DNA of 64,000 nt from Spirirestis rafaelensis WJT71-NPBG6 (GCA_019359015.1 JAHHID010000022.1:26356-90355); one strand, 5' to 3'. Shown: positions 1 through 9,617, numbered from the stretch's first letter. Translations and numbers: made by a program. The notes: generated from the letters alone by a model not told the origin.

Positions 1-632
1 TTGTAAATCCCGACAATATTCGGGTGTTTCACTGCTGCTAAAAATTGTCTTTCAGCGACGGCAACTGCTGCACTTGATGCGTCTTCGGTGTTGAGCAATC
101 CTTTCAACACTACGTAGCGAGATAGAGTTTTATCAAAGCCTAAATAAATCCAACCTAAACCACCGTAAGCGATCGCTCCTTTAACTTCATATTGCCCAAT
201 AACTAAATCACCTGGAGAAAGCGAGGGAATAAAAGAATACTTCTGTCCGCACTTGCTACAAAACCCTTTTTCCCGTCGCAGCGAGTTATTACAATTCGCG
301 CAAAAGCGTTTATTTTCCGGCACCATCGGGTTAGGGATAATCGCTTTTTCTGGCTCTGTGGAAGGCAATTCGGGTACGGATATCAACCCCGCGCCTAAGT
401 GCTTGCGGCTACTTCTGGCTGAGGTGGTACTAGTACGTCGCGAACCTTTAGAACGATTGGTTAGTGGGGAAGAACCCGTTCCCGTGGTGACAGATAAAGT
501 TCTTCGTGTAATAGTTGCGCTTTGTCTTTGGCTACTCGGTTGAACTTTCACCGCAGCTAGTCCGCAGACGTTACAGTAACCATCTTCGATGATACCAGTG
601 CAGCCATTTTTTGTGCAGCGATCGCCGTCCAT
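1..632 (-). CDS. Ser/Thr protein kinase with double zinc ribbon (PknG-type), N-terminal part
   Basis: Reverse-strand gene that starts at 632 (ATG) and runs off the left edge, so only about 210 residues are present. It opens with a short zinc ribbon (CTKNGC then CNVCG), followed by a low-complexity Ser/Thr/Arg linker. A second ribbon (CANC then CSKCG) comes next. The kinase N-lobe begins around residue 140, with GQYEVKGAIAYGGLGWIYLG as the glycine-rich loop and VVLKG carrying the ATP-binding lysine. This order is typical of cyanobacterial PknG-like kinases, which usually carry TPR repeats at the C-terminus; that part lies outside the window. The coiled-coil gene upstream is co-directional and 91 bp away, so the two may be co-transcribed. 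Substrates cannot be inferred. Confidence 0.85.
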   Translation of the reverse strand, partial: MDGDRCTKNGCTGIIEDGYCNVCGLAAVKVQPSSQRQSATITRRTLSVTTGTGSSPLTNRSKGSRRTSTTSARSSRKHLGAGLISVPELPSTEPEKAIIPNPMVPENKRFCANCNNSLRREKGFCSKCGQKYSFIPSLSPGDLVIGQYEVKGAIAYGGLGWIYLGFDKTLSRYVVLKGLLNTEDASSAAVAVAERQFLAAVKHPNIVGIY

Positions 633-717
633 TATGACTCTCCTATATTAAGACTTAAAGAATTAGGGGCATTGGGCATTGGTAATAATTCTTTTCCTTT
701 TCCCCTCTAAAAATCCC

Positions 718-752
718 CATGCCCTATGCCCCATGCCCATTGCCCAATTCCC
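718..752. repeat. Heptamer-type short tandem repeat overlapping a gene end
   Basis: Degenerate 7-base units of the type CCCCATG / CCCATTG, with related GGGCATT units at 665-680. The stop codon of the reverse-strand gene at 724 lies inside the array, so its last residues (GNGHGA) are repeat-encoded. Confidence 0.7.
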
Positions 753-1947
753 CATTTAAACGTTTTTCATAGTGAGAAATTAATTCAGCGGCTTTATTTA
801 AAGGAGTTGGACGACTGTAGAGAAGTTGTTTCGCTTGTAAAGCTAGTTCAGTTAAAATAGGATCTTCGATTAATTGCCGTGCCAGCGCTTTTGCCTGAAG
901 TGCGTCGAGTCTTCCGCGTAACTCTCGACGAGTTTGTAGGGGAGCGTTATTAACTGCATATGCTTGTTGTTCTGATGCTATATACTCTCTAGCCTTGATA
1001 GTCCAATTGTCTAAACCAACGATAATTGGATTCACTAAACCTTCAGCCAACTTAGTTTCTAACTTCATAAGCCATTGTCTAAGCGCTTCAATTTGCTCCT
1101 CCGGTAAGGGAGGAAGCAATATAGAGTGATCCAAGACTTTATCGTCACATTCCGCAAAAGCTGCGATCGCTTTTGTGTGAATTTCTTTTAATTGCTGTAA
1201 CAAATTGTGAGCGATCGCCAATTTATCGCGAATTTGATTATGTTGTTTGATACGTTGGTCTAAAGTCGCTTTTACCTGAGCTAACATCGGTTGGACATGT
1301 TGTTGAAAGACCGCACTCGTTCCTAGAGGGTCTTGTTCTATACTTCGGCGTAACGAAGCGATTGTACTCCCAGCTTGAATTAATTCACTTTGGCAATCTT
1401 GATTCAGCGATGCGGCTAAATTTTGCATGGAAAAAATTTGCGCTTCTGCATCTGCCAACATCACTTCCATTTGTGTCCAAGCATCGTCAACGGCTAAAAC
1501 TGCATCCCTAGCGACAGAGAAAGCATTTTGCATCAGTTGAAGTAGCTGTGTGGGAGTGATTTTAGTTGTCGTTTCTGCACCGGTCAAAAGTTCTCTTTGT
1601 GCTAGCGGTGTTTGCACCATAGGTAACTCAATTGAATCACCTGTAAGCAATTGTATAATCTCTGCAATTTTTGGTATTGACAAAAAACGCGGAGACTGCT
1701 GTCGCAGCTTGATTGCTTTATCAACCGTCTGCACCAACAAGTCGAAGTGTTGGAATAAATCGTTCATCGCTTCCAGTGCTGGAGTTACCCGTGTCTGAGT
1801 GATTCCCGTCAACTTTACTGGAGGGAAACCAAAACTACCGCAAAGTCGCTGATAAGTTGGTAATTCTTGAAGTTCGAGGAGATTTTGACCTGCAATATTG
1901 ACTTTATTTTTCCAATTGGCTATCAGTTGGTCAATTTCAACAGTCAC
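724..1947 (-). CDS. Conserved hypothetical protein, predicted helical/coiled coil
   Basis: Protein of 407 aa with a GTG start at 1947; a GGAG ribosome-binding sequence lies just upstream on the reverse strand. It is rich in Leu, Gln, Glu and Ala over most of its length and has no signal peptide or transmembrane segment, so an elongated helical protein is likely. I recognise no catalytic motif. It precedes the zinc-ribbon kinase gene at 632 in the same direction, 91 bp away. This suggests a joint operon and perhaps a role as partner or substrate of the kinase, which is inference from position only. The final residues come from a short tandem repeat, so the C-terminus probably varies between relatives. 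Confidence 0.7.
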   Translation of the reverse strand: MTVEIDQLIANWKNKVNIAGQNLLELQELPTYQRLCGSFGFPPVKLTGITQTRVTPALEAMNDLFQHFDLLVQTVDKAIKLRQQSPRFLSIPKIAEIIQLLTGDSIELPMVQTPLAQRELLTGAETTTKITPTQLLQLMQNAFSVARDAVLAVDDAWTQMEVMLADAEAQIFSMQNLAASLNQDCQSELIQAGSTIASLRRSIEQDPLGTSAVFQQHVQPMLAQVKATLDQRIKQHNQIRDKLAIAHNLLQQLKEIHTKAIAAFAECDDKVLDHSILLPPLPEEQIEALRQWLMKLETKLAEGLVNPIIVGLDNWTIKAREYIASEQQAYAVNNAPLQTRRELRGRLDALQAKALARQLIEDPILTELALQAKQLLYSRPTPLNKAAELISHYEKRLNGELGNGHGA

Positions 1948-2217
1948 AGCGATCGCTCCTGTAAAAAAGAGGCTGTTCTTACTGTAAGATGCGTTAGGGT
2001 TTGTCTAGTTACGCACCGGAATTTAGGCATATAAATAATTTAATGGCAGGAAGAGAGTAGATTCTAAATAAATTCAGTTTCACAACCTTATATTCCAGAA
2101 AACAGCTTCTTATCGTTACCTTATTCTGCTTATCAATAGCAGAGAGAGCGCCTTCGGCATTGTAAAATATAATAAGTAAAGAAACTTAATGTTGTAATAG
2201 ATAGCTTATATATATAA

Positions 2218-3003
2218 ATGCGTTTTCTAGATAAAATTGTTTGGATAACTGGAGCATCATCTGGTATAGGTGAAGCATTAGCTTACCAGTTTGCTAAAGA
2301 AGGTGCAAAGCTGGTTATTTCCTCCCGCAGAGAAAAAGAATTACAAAGAGTAAGGGAAAATATAATCAGCGAATGTTTAATTATTCCTCTTGATATTACA
2401 GACAATTTATCTTTACAAAATGCCGTAAAGATTGCAATAAAACATTATGGCAAAATTGATGTGCTGGTAAATAATGCAGGTATCAGTCAACGTGCCTTAG
2501 CTCTTGATACCAAAGAAATAGTTTCCAGAAAAATTATGGAAGTCAATTATTTCGGCACTATCAATTTGACGAAAAAAGTTATACCGTACATGATAAAAAA
2601 TGGTAGTGGACAAATCGCAGTAATTACTAGCTTAGTAGGAAAATTTGGCTTTCCGTTACGTTCAGCATATGCAGCTTCAAAACACGCATTGCATGGTTTT
2701 TTTGAAACATTACAAATCGAATTAAAAAGAAATCATATTTATATAACTATTATTTGCCCAGGACGAATCAAAACCAATATTTCCCTTAATGCCTTAAATG
2801 AAGATGGTAGCGTCTATGGAAAAATGGACGAAGGACAAGATAAAGGAATGAGTGCCAATGATTGTGCCCAAAAAATAGTAACCTGTATTTATAAAAAACA
2901 GCGCGAAGTATATATTGGTGGTTTTGATATTTTGATGGTGTATATCAAAAGATATTTTCCATCATTGTTTAATGTGATAGTTAGCAAAATCAAAGCAACT
3001 TAA
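2218..3003 (+). CDS. Short-chain dehydrogenase/reductase (SDR)
   Basis: Classical SDR of 261 aa. The cofactor loop TGASSGIGEALA is near residues 11-22, NNAG follows around residue 87, and the catalytic YAASKHA lies around residue 153 with a serine upstream (ITSLVGKFG). The Arg-rich stretch SSRREKELQR after beta-strand 2 suggests NADP(H) preference. A hydrophobic stretch near the C-terminus (GFDILMVYIKRYFPSLFNVIV) may contact membrane, as in the DHRS7-like SDR subgroup. The gene is noticeably more AT-rich than its neighbours and stands alone, flanked by reverse-strand genes; this may indicate transfer. Substrate unknown, possibly a lipid or retinoid-like alcohol. Confidence 0.85.
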   Translation: MRFLDKIVWITGASSGIGEALAYQFAKEGAKLVISSRREKELQRVRENIISECLIIPLDITDNLSLQNAVKIAIKHYGKIDVLVNNAGISQRALALDTKEIVSRKIMEVNYFGTINLTKKVIPYMIKNGSGQIAVITSLVGKFGFPLRSAYAASKHALHGFFETLQIELKRNHIYITIICPGRIKTNISLNALNEDGSVYGKMDEGQDKGMSANDCAQKIVTCIYKKQREVYIGGFDILMVYIKRYFPSLFNVIVSKIKAT

Positions 3004-3045
3004 AATTTCTTACCTCAGGTATCTCCACGCTTAGGCAAAACCTAC

Positions 3046-3100
3046 AGCAGGAGTCTGGAGTCTGGAGTCTGGAGTCAGAAATCAGGAGTCAGGAGTCAAA
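3046..3100. repeat. Short tandem repeat (GGAGTCT units)
   Basis: Head-to-tail copies of GGAGTCT followed by GGAGTCA units in the intergenic DNA between the SDR and DUF1338 genes. The same family (GACTCCTGACT on the other strand) occurs at 9700-9740. Confidence 0.75.
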
Positions 3101-3138
3101 TTTGCTCTATATCTGGCTTTTGAGTTGAAAGCTGTACC

Positions 3139-4062
3139 TCATGAACTTGCAATCTGCTGTAATTTAGTCATTTCAAACAATTGTTGAGCGTTCTTTCCTA
3201 AAAAAGCATCAAAAAGCTCTTGCTTACCTGGTTCTGCTTCTACCATATAACGCTGGGCAATTTCATAATAAGCGTAAGTCCAAGGGATTTGAATTTCTGC
3301 GTTGGTTACATCATCTAATATAGGAATTACTTCCGTAACTGCTTCTGTAGCTGTTTGACGCAAACCGCTAGCAATATTCCCCTCAATCTTAGCTTTCATT
3401 GGTACGCCTAATTTAGCTAAACCACGAGCGGTAGCATCTATATCTGGATATTCTGGCGTATTTTGGCGATTAACATATCCTGTAAAATGGTTAACAGCGT
3501 AACCATGTAACAACACCCAAGCTCCATACTGTGTTACCTGATTAACTTTTTCCACAATAGAACGTTTTGGAGGTTGCCAGGGACGGGTAAAGATTTTTTG
3601 CAGTTGTTTGGTAAGGCTTTTTGCGTCATCGCCAAATGTATTAATAATTGCTGAACAATTAAGTAAATTTTCGCCTGCTACTGTTTGATGGATAAGTTGA
3701 GCGATCGCTTCTGGTAATTCATCTACAAGCAATTCGCTAATAAACAACTTCGGCAAGTCTAATTCTTCTTGCTGTGGATGGCGATAGTGACGCGCATAAA
3801 GAGAACTTTCACTAAAGGTGTACTCCCCCACAGCCTCATAACCTAAAGATAAAGCTAGTTCCCCTAAGTAGTCAATCCCCAAGTTAATCTTACCGTGCGG
3901 ACTATCCACAGTTGTACGCAAAGACCGAAAAGCAATATGGTCATTAGCAACAGTCCCACCAGCAGCAGTTATCATTTGCTCATAGGTGCGAGCATAACTT
4001 ACTCTAGCGCTGTATTCTTGCCAAAGTAATTCCCAAAGGTGACGGGTAATTTCAGGTTTCAT
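3139..4062 (-). CDS. DUF1338 protein, HglS-like 2-oxoadipate dioxygenase/decarboxylase
   Basis: Protein of 307 aa of the DUF1338/VOC-like family. Characterised members (HglS of Pseudomonas putida and plant FLO7-type proteins) are Fe(II) enzymes that convert 2-oxoadipate to 2-hydroxyglutarate in lysine breakdown. The expected residues are visible: His42 with Arg46 four residues later (DHIAFRSL), His192 in VNHFTG, and a glutamate in YYEIAQRY near residue 267. The His/Arg spacing equals that of the HglS active site as I recall it. The gene lies 50 bp downstream of a class III aminotransferase on the same strand, so the two probably form an operon that transaminates an amino acid and then processes the 2-oxo acid. 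Soluble and cytoplasmic. The substrate is inferred. Confidence 0.85.
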   Translation of the reverse strand: MKPEITRHLWELLWQEYSARVSYARTYEQMITAAGGTVANDHIAFRSLRTTVDSPHGKINLGIDYLGELALSLGYEAVGEYTFSESSLYARHYRHPQQEELDLPKLFISELLVDELPEAIAQLIHQTVAGENLLNCSAIINTFGDDAKSLTKQLQKIFTRPWQPPKRSIVEKVNQVTQYGAWVLLHGYAVNHFTGYVNRQNTPEYPDIDATARGLAKLGVPMKAKIEGNIASGLRQTATEAVTEVIPILDDVTNAEIQIPWTYAYYEIAQRYMVEAEPGKQELFDAFLGKNAQQLFEMTKLQQIASS

Positions 4063-4112
4063 AAAATATAAAATTGCGAATTAGGTACAGACGTTCTGCC
4101 AGAACGTCTCTA

Positions 4113-5417
4113 CTACATGACATCACATAACACATCAGAAATAATATCTAAACCTATTTTAATCTGTTCACTGTCGATAACTAAAGGCGGACAAAATCGA
4201 ATTGCAGCTTTACCGCAACCAAGTAATAACAAACCACGTAAAAAAGCTTCTTGGAGAATGCGATCGCGTAACTTATAATCAAAATTGCCCTCTTCATCTA
4301 ATAAATCTACCGCTACCATCAAACCTTTACCGCGTGGTAGGGACATTCTAGAAAATCTTTCATGCAACCGAGTAAGACCAGATTGCAATAATTCTCCCAT
4401 TTTTGAAGCATTTTCCATCAAACCGCTTTCTAGCAGTTGCAAAGTGACAATTCCCGCAGCACAAGCAACCGGATTGCCCCCAAATGTGGTAGCGTGAGAA
4501 CCAGGTTGCCAAGTCATGATTTCTGGACGAGAGAGAATTGCACCCAAAGGCAAACCGCTAGCGATACCTTTTGCCGTAGTTATGATATCCGGCATTACAC
4601 CCCAATGCTCAATAGCAAACATCCGACCAGTGCGTCCCATCCCCGATTGCACTTCATCAACTATCATCAGAATGCCGTGTTTATCGCATATATCGCGAAT
4701 TCTCTGCAAAAATCCATCTTCAGGTACAATATAACCGCCTTCACCTTGAATCGCTTCAACTACTATTGACGCCACCTCGTTTGGTGGTAATATAGTTAAA
4801 AATAATTCTTTCTCTAAATAATCCACACTGGCGTGAGTACCGTAAGGAATGTGTGTCACCCCTGGAAGTAAAGACCCAAAACTTGCTCTTTGCACAGTTT
4901 TAGAAGCAGTTAAAGACATCGCTCCATAGGTGCGTCCGTGAAACGCTCCCAAAAATGCCACTATTGAGGAACGTTTGGTGTAATATCGAGCTAGTTTGAT
5001 TGCTCCTTCGTTTGATTCTGCTCCAGAGTTGCTAAAAAACACCTTTGCACCGTTCGGAAAAGGAGCGTGGCAAGCTAACTTCTCTGCTAATTCTACCATC
5101 GGTTCATAGTAGAAATCAGTTCCCGACATATGCAGCAAACGAGCAGCTTGTGCTTGAATTGCGGCAACAACTTCGGGGTGAGCGTGTCCGGTAGCGGTGA
5201 CAGCAATTCCCGCAGTCATATCTAAGAAGATATTACCGTCAACATCTTCGAGCATACAACCTTCACCGCGAGCTACAACTAACGGATAGTCGCGTGTGTA
5301 AGAAGGAGAAGTTACAGCGCGATCGCGTTTTACAATAGCCTCAGCGCGAGGTCCTGGTAAAGATGTTATCAAACGGGGCGCACGCGGTAAACCTAAATTA
5401 ACCGGGATACTTAACAT
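4113..5417 (-). CDS. Class III PLP-dependent aminotransferase
   Basis: Protein of 434 aa, fold-type I PLP enzyme. The PLP phosphate loop SNSGAESNEGAIKLAR lies around residues 129-144, the aspartate that pairs with the pyridine nitrogen is Asp254 (VDEVQSGMGRTG), and the Schiff-base lysine is Lys283 (TTAKGI). The N-terminus (PGPRAEAIVKRD) resembles the group containing 4-aminobutyrate and lysine/2-aminoadipate aminotransferases and some archaeal amino-acid racemases. It is therefore not the housekeeping acetylornithine aminotransferase, although it may be annotated so. It is co-directional with the DUF1338 gene 50 bp downstream, which argues for 2-aminoadipate (lysine breakdown) as substrate. 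This is inference. Confidence 0.85.
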   Translation of the reverse strand: MLSIPVNLGLPRAPRLITSLPGPRAEAIVKRDRAVTSPSYTRDYPLVVARGEGCMLEDVDGNIFLDMTAGIAVTATGHAHPEVVAAIQAQAARLLHMSGTDFYYEPMVELAEKLACHAPFPNGAKVFFSNSGAESNEGAIKLARYYTKRSSIVAFLGAFHGRTYGAMSLTASKTVQRASFGSLLPGVTHIPYGTHASVDYLEKELFLTILPPNEVASIVVEAIQGEGGYIVPEDGFLQRIRDICDKHGILMIVDEVQSGMGRTGRMFAIEHWGVMPDIITTAKGIASGLPLGAILSRPEIMTWQPGSHATTFGGNPVACAAGIVTLQLLESGLMENASKMGELLQSGLTRLHERFSRMSLPRGKGLMVAVDLLDEEGNFDYKLRDRILQEAFLRGLLLLGCGKAAIRFCPPLVIDSEQIKIGLDIISDVLCDVM

Positions 5418-5652
5418 TATTTGTGTAGATTTTTTTTAGATTACCTACGATTAAACGCTGAGGCGAAATTTTTTATTGTAGCGATTTATTCTATTTTGCC
5501 CATATTGCTTGTGTATGTAGTGAGATTTGGTAGTAAACAAGCGGCATGCATTTTCTATGCTTGATATCAACAGGACTTACTACAGCATTTAATTAATACG
5601 AGCGCAAATTAAATTTTGCAATACCCTACAATGCGATATGAAATATCTATAT

Positions 5653-6471
5653 CTAATAACTTAAATCCTGACTTTTGATAAATTCTCGAATATGTGCAGC
5701 AACAATACCAGCGCAAGATTCTGGTAAGTTGCTTTTACCGTGGGCAATTATTTTTAACTCAGATAAAGGAGCTTGACTGTAAACTTTACTCATGGCTAAA
5801 CTGTGCGGTGTATCTTCTCCACCTTGCAAAATCAAAACTGGCACTTCTAAACTATATAATCGCTCGTGTAATAATTCGGCATTAATTTCGGGCTGCTGAC
5901 GTTGAAATAATATTTTGCAAGCTGTGGGATATTTCCTCAGTGTCTGATAAAGCTGCCAATCTTGCTCATTTTCTTGATCCCAGCCGAACATTTTAGTTAT
6001 AGGGCGAAGCAATCGCAATAATTTAAACATAAAAGGCGATCGCTTTACTAATTGGCGCATTTTCTGCAAACGCTTTTCTTGTCCTTGTATTTCCACACCC
6101 TCTGGTGCTAACAATACTAAACCAGCAACTTGCTGCGAATATTTTAAAGCATAGCTAGCAGCAATCCAACCTCCGAGAGAATGTCCGACTAAATAAACTT
6201 TTTCTAACTTTAAAACATCGATAAATTCAGCTAGAGATTCTAAGAGCAAATCAACTGAGTAGTGAACATTAGGATCATCTGACTCACCGAAACCAAATAA
6301 ATCTAATGCAAAACAATGGTAATGTGAAAGCAATTCCATGACCGATAACCATTCACAGCTATCATTCCAAGCACCATGTAGAAAAATTACATAAGGTCCT
6401 TCACCAAATTCACGCCAGAATAACAACCCTTGAGAAAGCTTTCTCCGGGAGTTCCGAAATAGATTATTCAT
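5653..6471 (-). CDS. Alpha/beta hydrolase
   Basis: Protein of 272 aa with an alpha/beta-hydrolase fold. The oxyanion region is FLHGAWND near residue 31, and the nucleophile elbow is GHSLGGW around residue 96. The probable acid is in LQGGEDTPHS near residue 217 and the catalytic histidine in IIAHGKSNLPES near residue 240. No signal peptide is seen. The family covers esterases, haloperoxidase-like enzymes and C-C hydrolases; nothing here fixes the substrate. It lies 235 bp upstream of the aminotransferase (same strand), probably as a separate unit. Confidence 0.85.
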   Translation of the reverse strand: MNNLFRNSRRKLSQGLLFWREFGEGPYVIFLHGAWNDSCEWLSVMELLSHYHCFALDLFGFGESDDPNVHYSVDLLLESLAEFIDVLKLEKVYLVGHSLGGWIAASYALKYSQQVAGLVLLAPEGVEIQGQEKRLQKMRQLVKRSPFMFKLLRLLRPITKMFGWDQENEQDWQLYQTLRKYPTACKILFQRQQPEINAELLHERLYSLEVPVLILQGGEDTPHSLAMSKVYSQAPLSELKIIAHGKSNLPESCAGIVAAHIREFIKSQDLSY

Positions 6472-6477
6472 TTTAAT

Positions 6478-6594
6478 TTAGTAGATAGTGGTTAGTAGTT
6501 AGTAGTTAGTAGTTAGTAAATAGTGCAATAACAACTAATAACTAACAACCAACAACTAACAACCAAAAATTAATCACCAACAACCAACAAATGA
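6478..6594. repeat. Heptamer short tandem repeats in inverted arrangement
   Basis: Repeated GTTAGTA units (6490-6520) are followed by AACTAAC/AACCAAC units (6532-6590), so the two halves are roughly complementary and could form a long imperfect hairpin between the hydrolase and NUDIX genes. Similar units occur at 31872-32036. Confidence 0.7.
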
Positions 6595-6605
6595 CAATTA
6601 TACTT

Positions 6606-7154
6606 TTACGCTAATGTTGTCAAGCCCTGCAAGTAATCTTGCAACTGTCGGCTGTGATCGTGGGACATTTCCCCTGGTGGTAGAGAGTTGAGAGGAAACG
6701 CCTGGATTTCCATTGCTTCCAAGGTATCCTGAATCTTCATAATTCCCTGCACTTCTGCTTCAACGACAATACAAATCGAATGGATTCTGGGATCGCGATC
6801 TGGTGCGGAGTAGACTCCTACCAAACGCCGAATTTTCACCAATTTAAGTCCAGTTTCTTCCATTAACTCACGCTCGACTGTATTGGGAATATCTTCTCCC
6901 CAGTCCACCATACCTCCAGGCAGTGCCCAGCGACCATTGTCACGTCGCCGGATTAGTACAATTTTACCATCTGGTAAAATGGGGATGATACTGGTGCCAG
7001 TGATGGGATGACGGAAGAGGATACCCAATACGGCTTGTGCAAAGCGCCATAAGCTACGTCTTGACTGGACTGTTGCAGCAAAAAAAGCAAAAACGTTCAA
7101 TCTTCCAATGTCTGTGTTGTAGTGTAGAACTCGCCACCACAAACATCCATCCAA
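6606..7154 (-). CDS. NUDIX hydrolase
   Basis: The Nudix box is complete: GGMVDWGEDIPNTVERELME followed by ETGL, giving G-x5-E-x7-RE-x2-EE-x-G. Such enzymes hydrolyse nucleoside diphosphates linked to other moieties with Mg2+. The core runs from HPITGTSIIPILPDGKIVLI to the C-terminus. The start is uncertain: the longest reading begins at a TTG at 7154 with no clear ribosome-binding site. No ATG lies between there and the Nudix box, so a start at an internal TTG or GTG near the SRRSLWRFAQ segment is possible. Substrate unknown (ADP-ribose, NADH or a damaged nucleotide). Confidence 0.85.
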   Translation of the reverse strand: MDGCLWWRVLHYNTDIGRLNVFAFFAATVQSRRSLWRFAQAVLGILFRHPITGTSIIPILPDGKIVLIRRRDNGRWALPGGMVDWGEDIPNTVERELMEETGLKLVKIRRLVGVYSAPDRDPRIHSICIVVEAEVQGIMKIQDTLEAMEIQAFPLNSLPPGEMSHDHSRQLQDYLQGLTTLA

Positions 7155-7827
7155 CTACGAAAATGTTCAATTTTGTGTTATATATGGATGTTTGTGGTTT
7201 AAGGTTTTATTCTAACGATTACTGCATAACATAATCGATTTTAGCATTTGTTGAAAATAAAACCACGTATATAAATATGATGATGAGCTAATAATTTTTT
7301 ATTTTTTAGCTAAGGGAGACCCAAAAAATTAAATATCAACACGCATAACCGATTAGCCAAGGTATCCAACCAATAGCTATACACGGCTGGATATTTTATT
7401 ACTTCTAAGTGCCTAAAATCACCTTGTTGAAAGCGGCAATAAATACTTGCTTAAAAATCTAAATTAATCAAACTTACACTTAAAATAGCTTTTTTAAATT
7501 CAATTAATCTTTTAAATTATTGAAAAATTATTTATAAAATATAGTTTCTTAGAAAGTTGACTTTAATATTTAAATAATTTGGCTTGAAATTCTCTATTTT
7601 ACATCAATCGTGAGTAAAAAAGTTAAGAATATTAACTTATTGTTAGTTAACAAAAAAATATTCTGAATTTAGATTGACATAAAAAAGTTCAATGCGGTAG
7701 ACTAGAACACTGTTTAATGTGTATTGAGTGCTGAAGTAGACTAAGACTATATCAATAACATTGGTCGTTGATATTGCCTAAGTTATTTCTGGCTTCAGCT
7801 AGTTTGTTGTTTATTAATGAGGTGAAC
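7155..7827. other. AT-rich intergenic region
   Basis: A stretch of 673 bp without a convincing gene. It is very AT-rich, with poly-A/T tracts between 7440 and 7680. It separates the NUDIX gene (reverse) from the small basic-protein gene (forward), so it holds divergent promoters; the forward candidate is given separately. Confidence 0.6.
7674..7703 (+). promoter_or_regulatory. Candidate sigma-70-type promoter
   Basis: A perfect -35 hexamer TTGACA (7674-7679) is followed after 18 bp by TAGACT (7698-7703), a 4/6 match to TATAAT. This would give a leader of about 115 nt before the ATG at 7828. Predicted by eye only. Confidence 0.4.
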
Positions 7828-7995
7828 ATGGCCAAGCGCCGCAACCCCAAAAAAGAGAAGGCGCTACGGAACCAGGCATATGCCCGAAAGTTTCGTAAAC
7901 GAACTACTACAGGACGAATGCAGAGAAGATTCCAACAAAGACCGCCGAAGAGTGAAGAGGATGAAGGAGCAGCAACAATCGATGCTGCTGAATAA
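7828..7995 (+). CDS. Small basic conserved hypothetical protein
   Basis: Protein of 55 aa beginning MAKRRNPKKEKALRNQAYAR. The N-terminal two thirds are strongly basic (Lys/Arg) and the tail acidic (SEEDEGAATIDAAE), a composition typical of nucleic-acid-binding or ribosome-associated small proteins. The ATG at 7828 is preceded by GAGGTG at about 6 bp spacing, which supports this start over in-frame upstream non-ATG codons. I believe similar proteins are conserved in filamentous cyanobacteria, but I know of no assigned function. Confidence 0.75.
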   Translation: MAKRRNPKKEKALRNQAYARKFRKRTTTGRMQRRFQQRPPKSEEDEGAATIDAAE

Positions 7996-8196
7996 AGAAT
8001 GTTGCTCAACAGCAACCATTTGAGCTTCTCTTTTAGCTTAGATTCCATAATGATCCTATCTTTAGCCGATAGCTAAGGGTAGAGATAAATAGGTAATACG
8101 ATAATTACACATACCGCTTTGGTACGGCATAGCGTGGGTTTAAGTCCTTAAAAGCCAAGGACGTTATGTAGTTTCAGGTAAGTTTCCGTAAATTGA

Positions 8197-8223
8197 AAGG
8201 GCGTATATTATTTATGCGCCCTT
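8197..8223. terminator. Bidirectional hairpin terminator between convergent genes
   Basis: AAGGGCGTATA pairs with TATGCGCCCTT around a short AT loop, with one mismatch. It lies directly after the argH stop codon (reverse strand) and downstream of the small basic-protein gene (forward), with AT-rich flanks. It probably ends both transcripts. Confidence 0.6.
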
Positions 8224-8228
8224 ATTTA

Positions 8229-9617
8229 TTATTTAACAGTTATTTGAGCGCGGGCGGCTTTCAGCGCTTTGCTTACTTGTTCAAAGCCTGTACCACCGTA
8301 GCTGTTGCGGGCTGCGACGACTTGACGGGGGGCCATCGCTTCATAAATATCTGCTGCAAACGCTGGATGCAATTGCTGCCATTCTTCTAAACTCAAATCT
8401 TTTAAAAGTTTTCCTGCGGCAATACTGGTTTTCACGACTTTACCCACGAGATTGTAAGCTTCTCGGAAAGGAACACCCCGCGCAGCCAGATAATCTGCTA
8501 CATCGGTAGCATTTGAAAAGTCCTCGCTTACAGCTTCTGCCAAGCGCTGAGTGCGAAACTCTAAACCTTCGCGCAGCAAAATTGTCATTGCTTCTAAACA
8601 AGCTTTGACTGTTTTGACACTATCAAATAGACCTTCTTTATCTTCTTGTAAGTCTTTGTTATATGCCAAGGGTAGCCCCTTCATCATTACCAACATTGCT
8701 TGCAGATGACCAAATACGCGCCCTGTTTTCCCTCGCACCAATTCTGGCACATCAGGATTTTTCTTTTGGGGCATAATGCTGGAACCAGTGGCACAGCTAT
8801 CTTTCAGCGTGACAAAGCGGAATTCTTCTGATGACCAAAGAATTACCTCTTCCGAAAGGCGGCTGAGGTGAACCATAATCAAGCTAGCAGCACAAAGAAA
8901 TTCGATTGCAAAATCGCGATCGCTTACTCCATCCAAGCTGTTAGCATAAACATTGTCAAATTGCAATAGCTCGGCGGTGTAATGGCGGTCAATCGGGAAA
9001 GTAGTTCCAGCTAAAGCACCACACCCTAAAGGCGAAATATTTACCCGTCGAAAAACATCTCCCAAGCGTTCCCAGTCGCGCTGCGCCATGTGAAAGTATG
9101 CTAAGAGGTGATGAGCCAAACTTAGAGGCTGGGCGCGTTGCAGGTGCGTGTAACCTGGTATCAGGGTTTCAATATGCTTGTCGCTTATATCTAATAAGAC
9201 ACTTTGAAATTCTCGTAGTTTGCTGCGGATGTCTTCAATTTGGTCGCGCAGATAAAGTCTAGTATCAGTACCAACTTGGTCATTACGCGATCGCGCTGTG
9301 TGCAGTTTTTTCCCGGCATCCCCGACAATTTCCGTCAATCGCTTTTCTACGGCAAAATGTACGTCTTCCGCGTCGATACCTGGGTGAAATTTGCCGGCGC
9401 GATATTCCTGGCGAATTTGTTCTAAACCTGAAACCAGAAGACTGCCTTCTTCTGGGGAAATGATGTTAGTGTGAGCCAGCATTTTCGCATGAGCTTGAGA
9501 GCCAGTAATATCGTATTCGATTAATTCAATGTCAAAACCTATACTCGCATTAAAACGAGCGATCGCCGGATGTAACGCTGATTCAAATCGCTGACTCCAA
9601 GTTGATTCTTTATTCAT
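8229..9617 (-). CDS. argH: Argininosuccinate lyase
   Basis: Protein of 462 aa. It catalyses the last step of arginine biosynthesis, argininosuccinate to arginine plus fumarate. It matches the fumarase/aspartase superfamily, with the signature [12 protein letters not shown] around residues 280-291, the [12 protein letters not shown] segment near residue 90 and [10 protein letters not shown] around residue 140. I place the start at the ATG at 9617 ([13 protein letters not shown]), the usual family N-terminus. An in-frame reading goes 22 codons further upstream but is made of repeat DNA ([14 protein letters not shown]) and is unlikely to be translated. The gene is probably a single unit or follows the small membrane-protein gene at 9956. 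Confidence 0.97.
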   Translation of the reverse strand: MNKESTWSQRFESALHPAIARFNASIGFDIELIEYDITGSQAHAKMLAHTNIISPEEGSLLVSGLEQIRQEYRAGKFHPGIDAEDVHFAVEKRLTEIVGDAGKKLHTARSRNDQVGTDTRLYLRDQIEDIRSKLREFQSVLLDISDKHIETLIPGYTHLQRAQPLSLAHHLLAYFHMAQRDWERLGDVFRRVNISPLGCGALAGTTFPIDRHYTAELLQFDNVYANSLDGVSDRDFAIEFLCAASLIMVHLSRLSEEVILWSSEEFRFVTLKDSCATGSSIMPQKKNPDVPELVRGKTGRVFGHLQAMLVMMKGLPLAYNKDLQEDKEGLFDSVKTVKACLEAMTILLREGLEFRTQRLAEAVSEDFSNATDVADYLAARGVPFREAYNLVGKVVKTSIAAGKLLKDLSLEEWQQLHPAFAADIYEAMAPRQVVAARNSYGGTGFEQVSKALKAARAQITVK

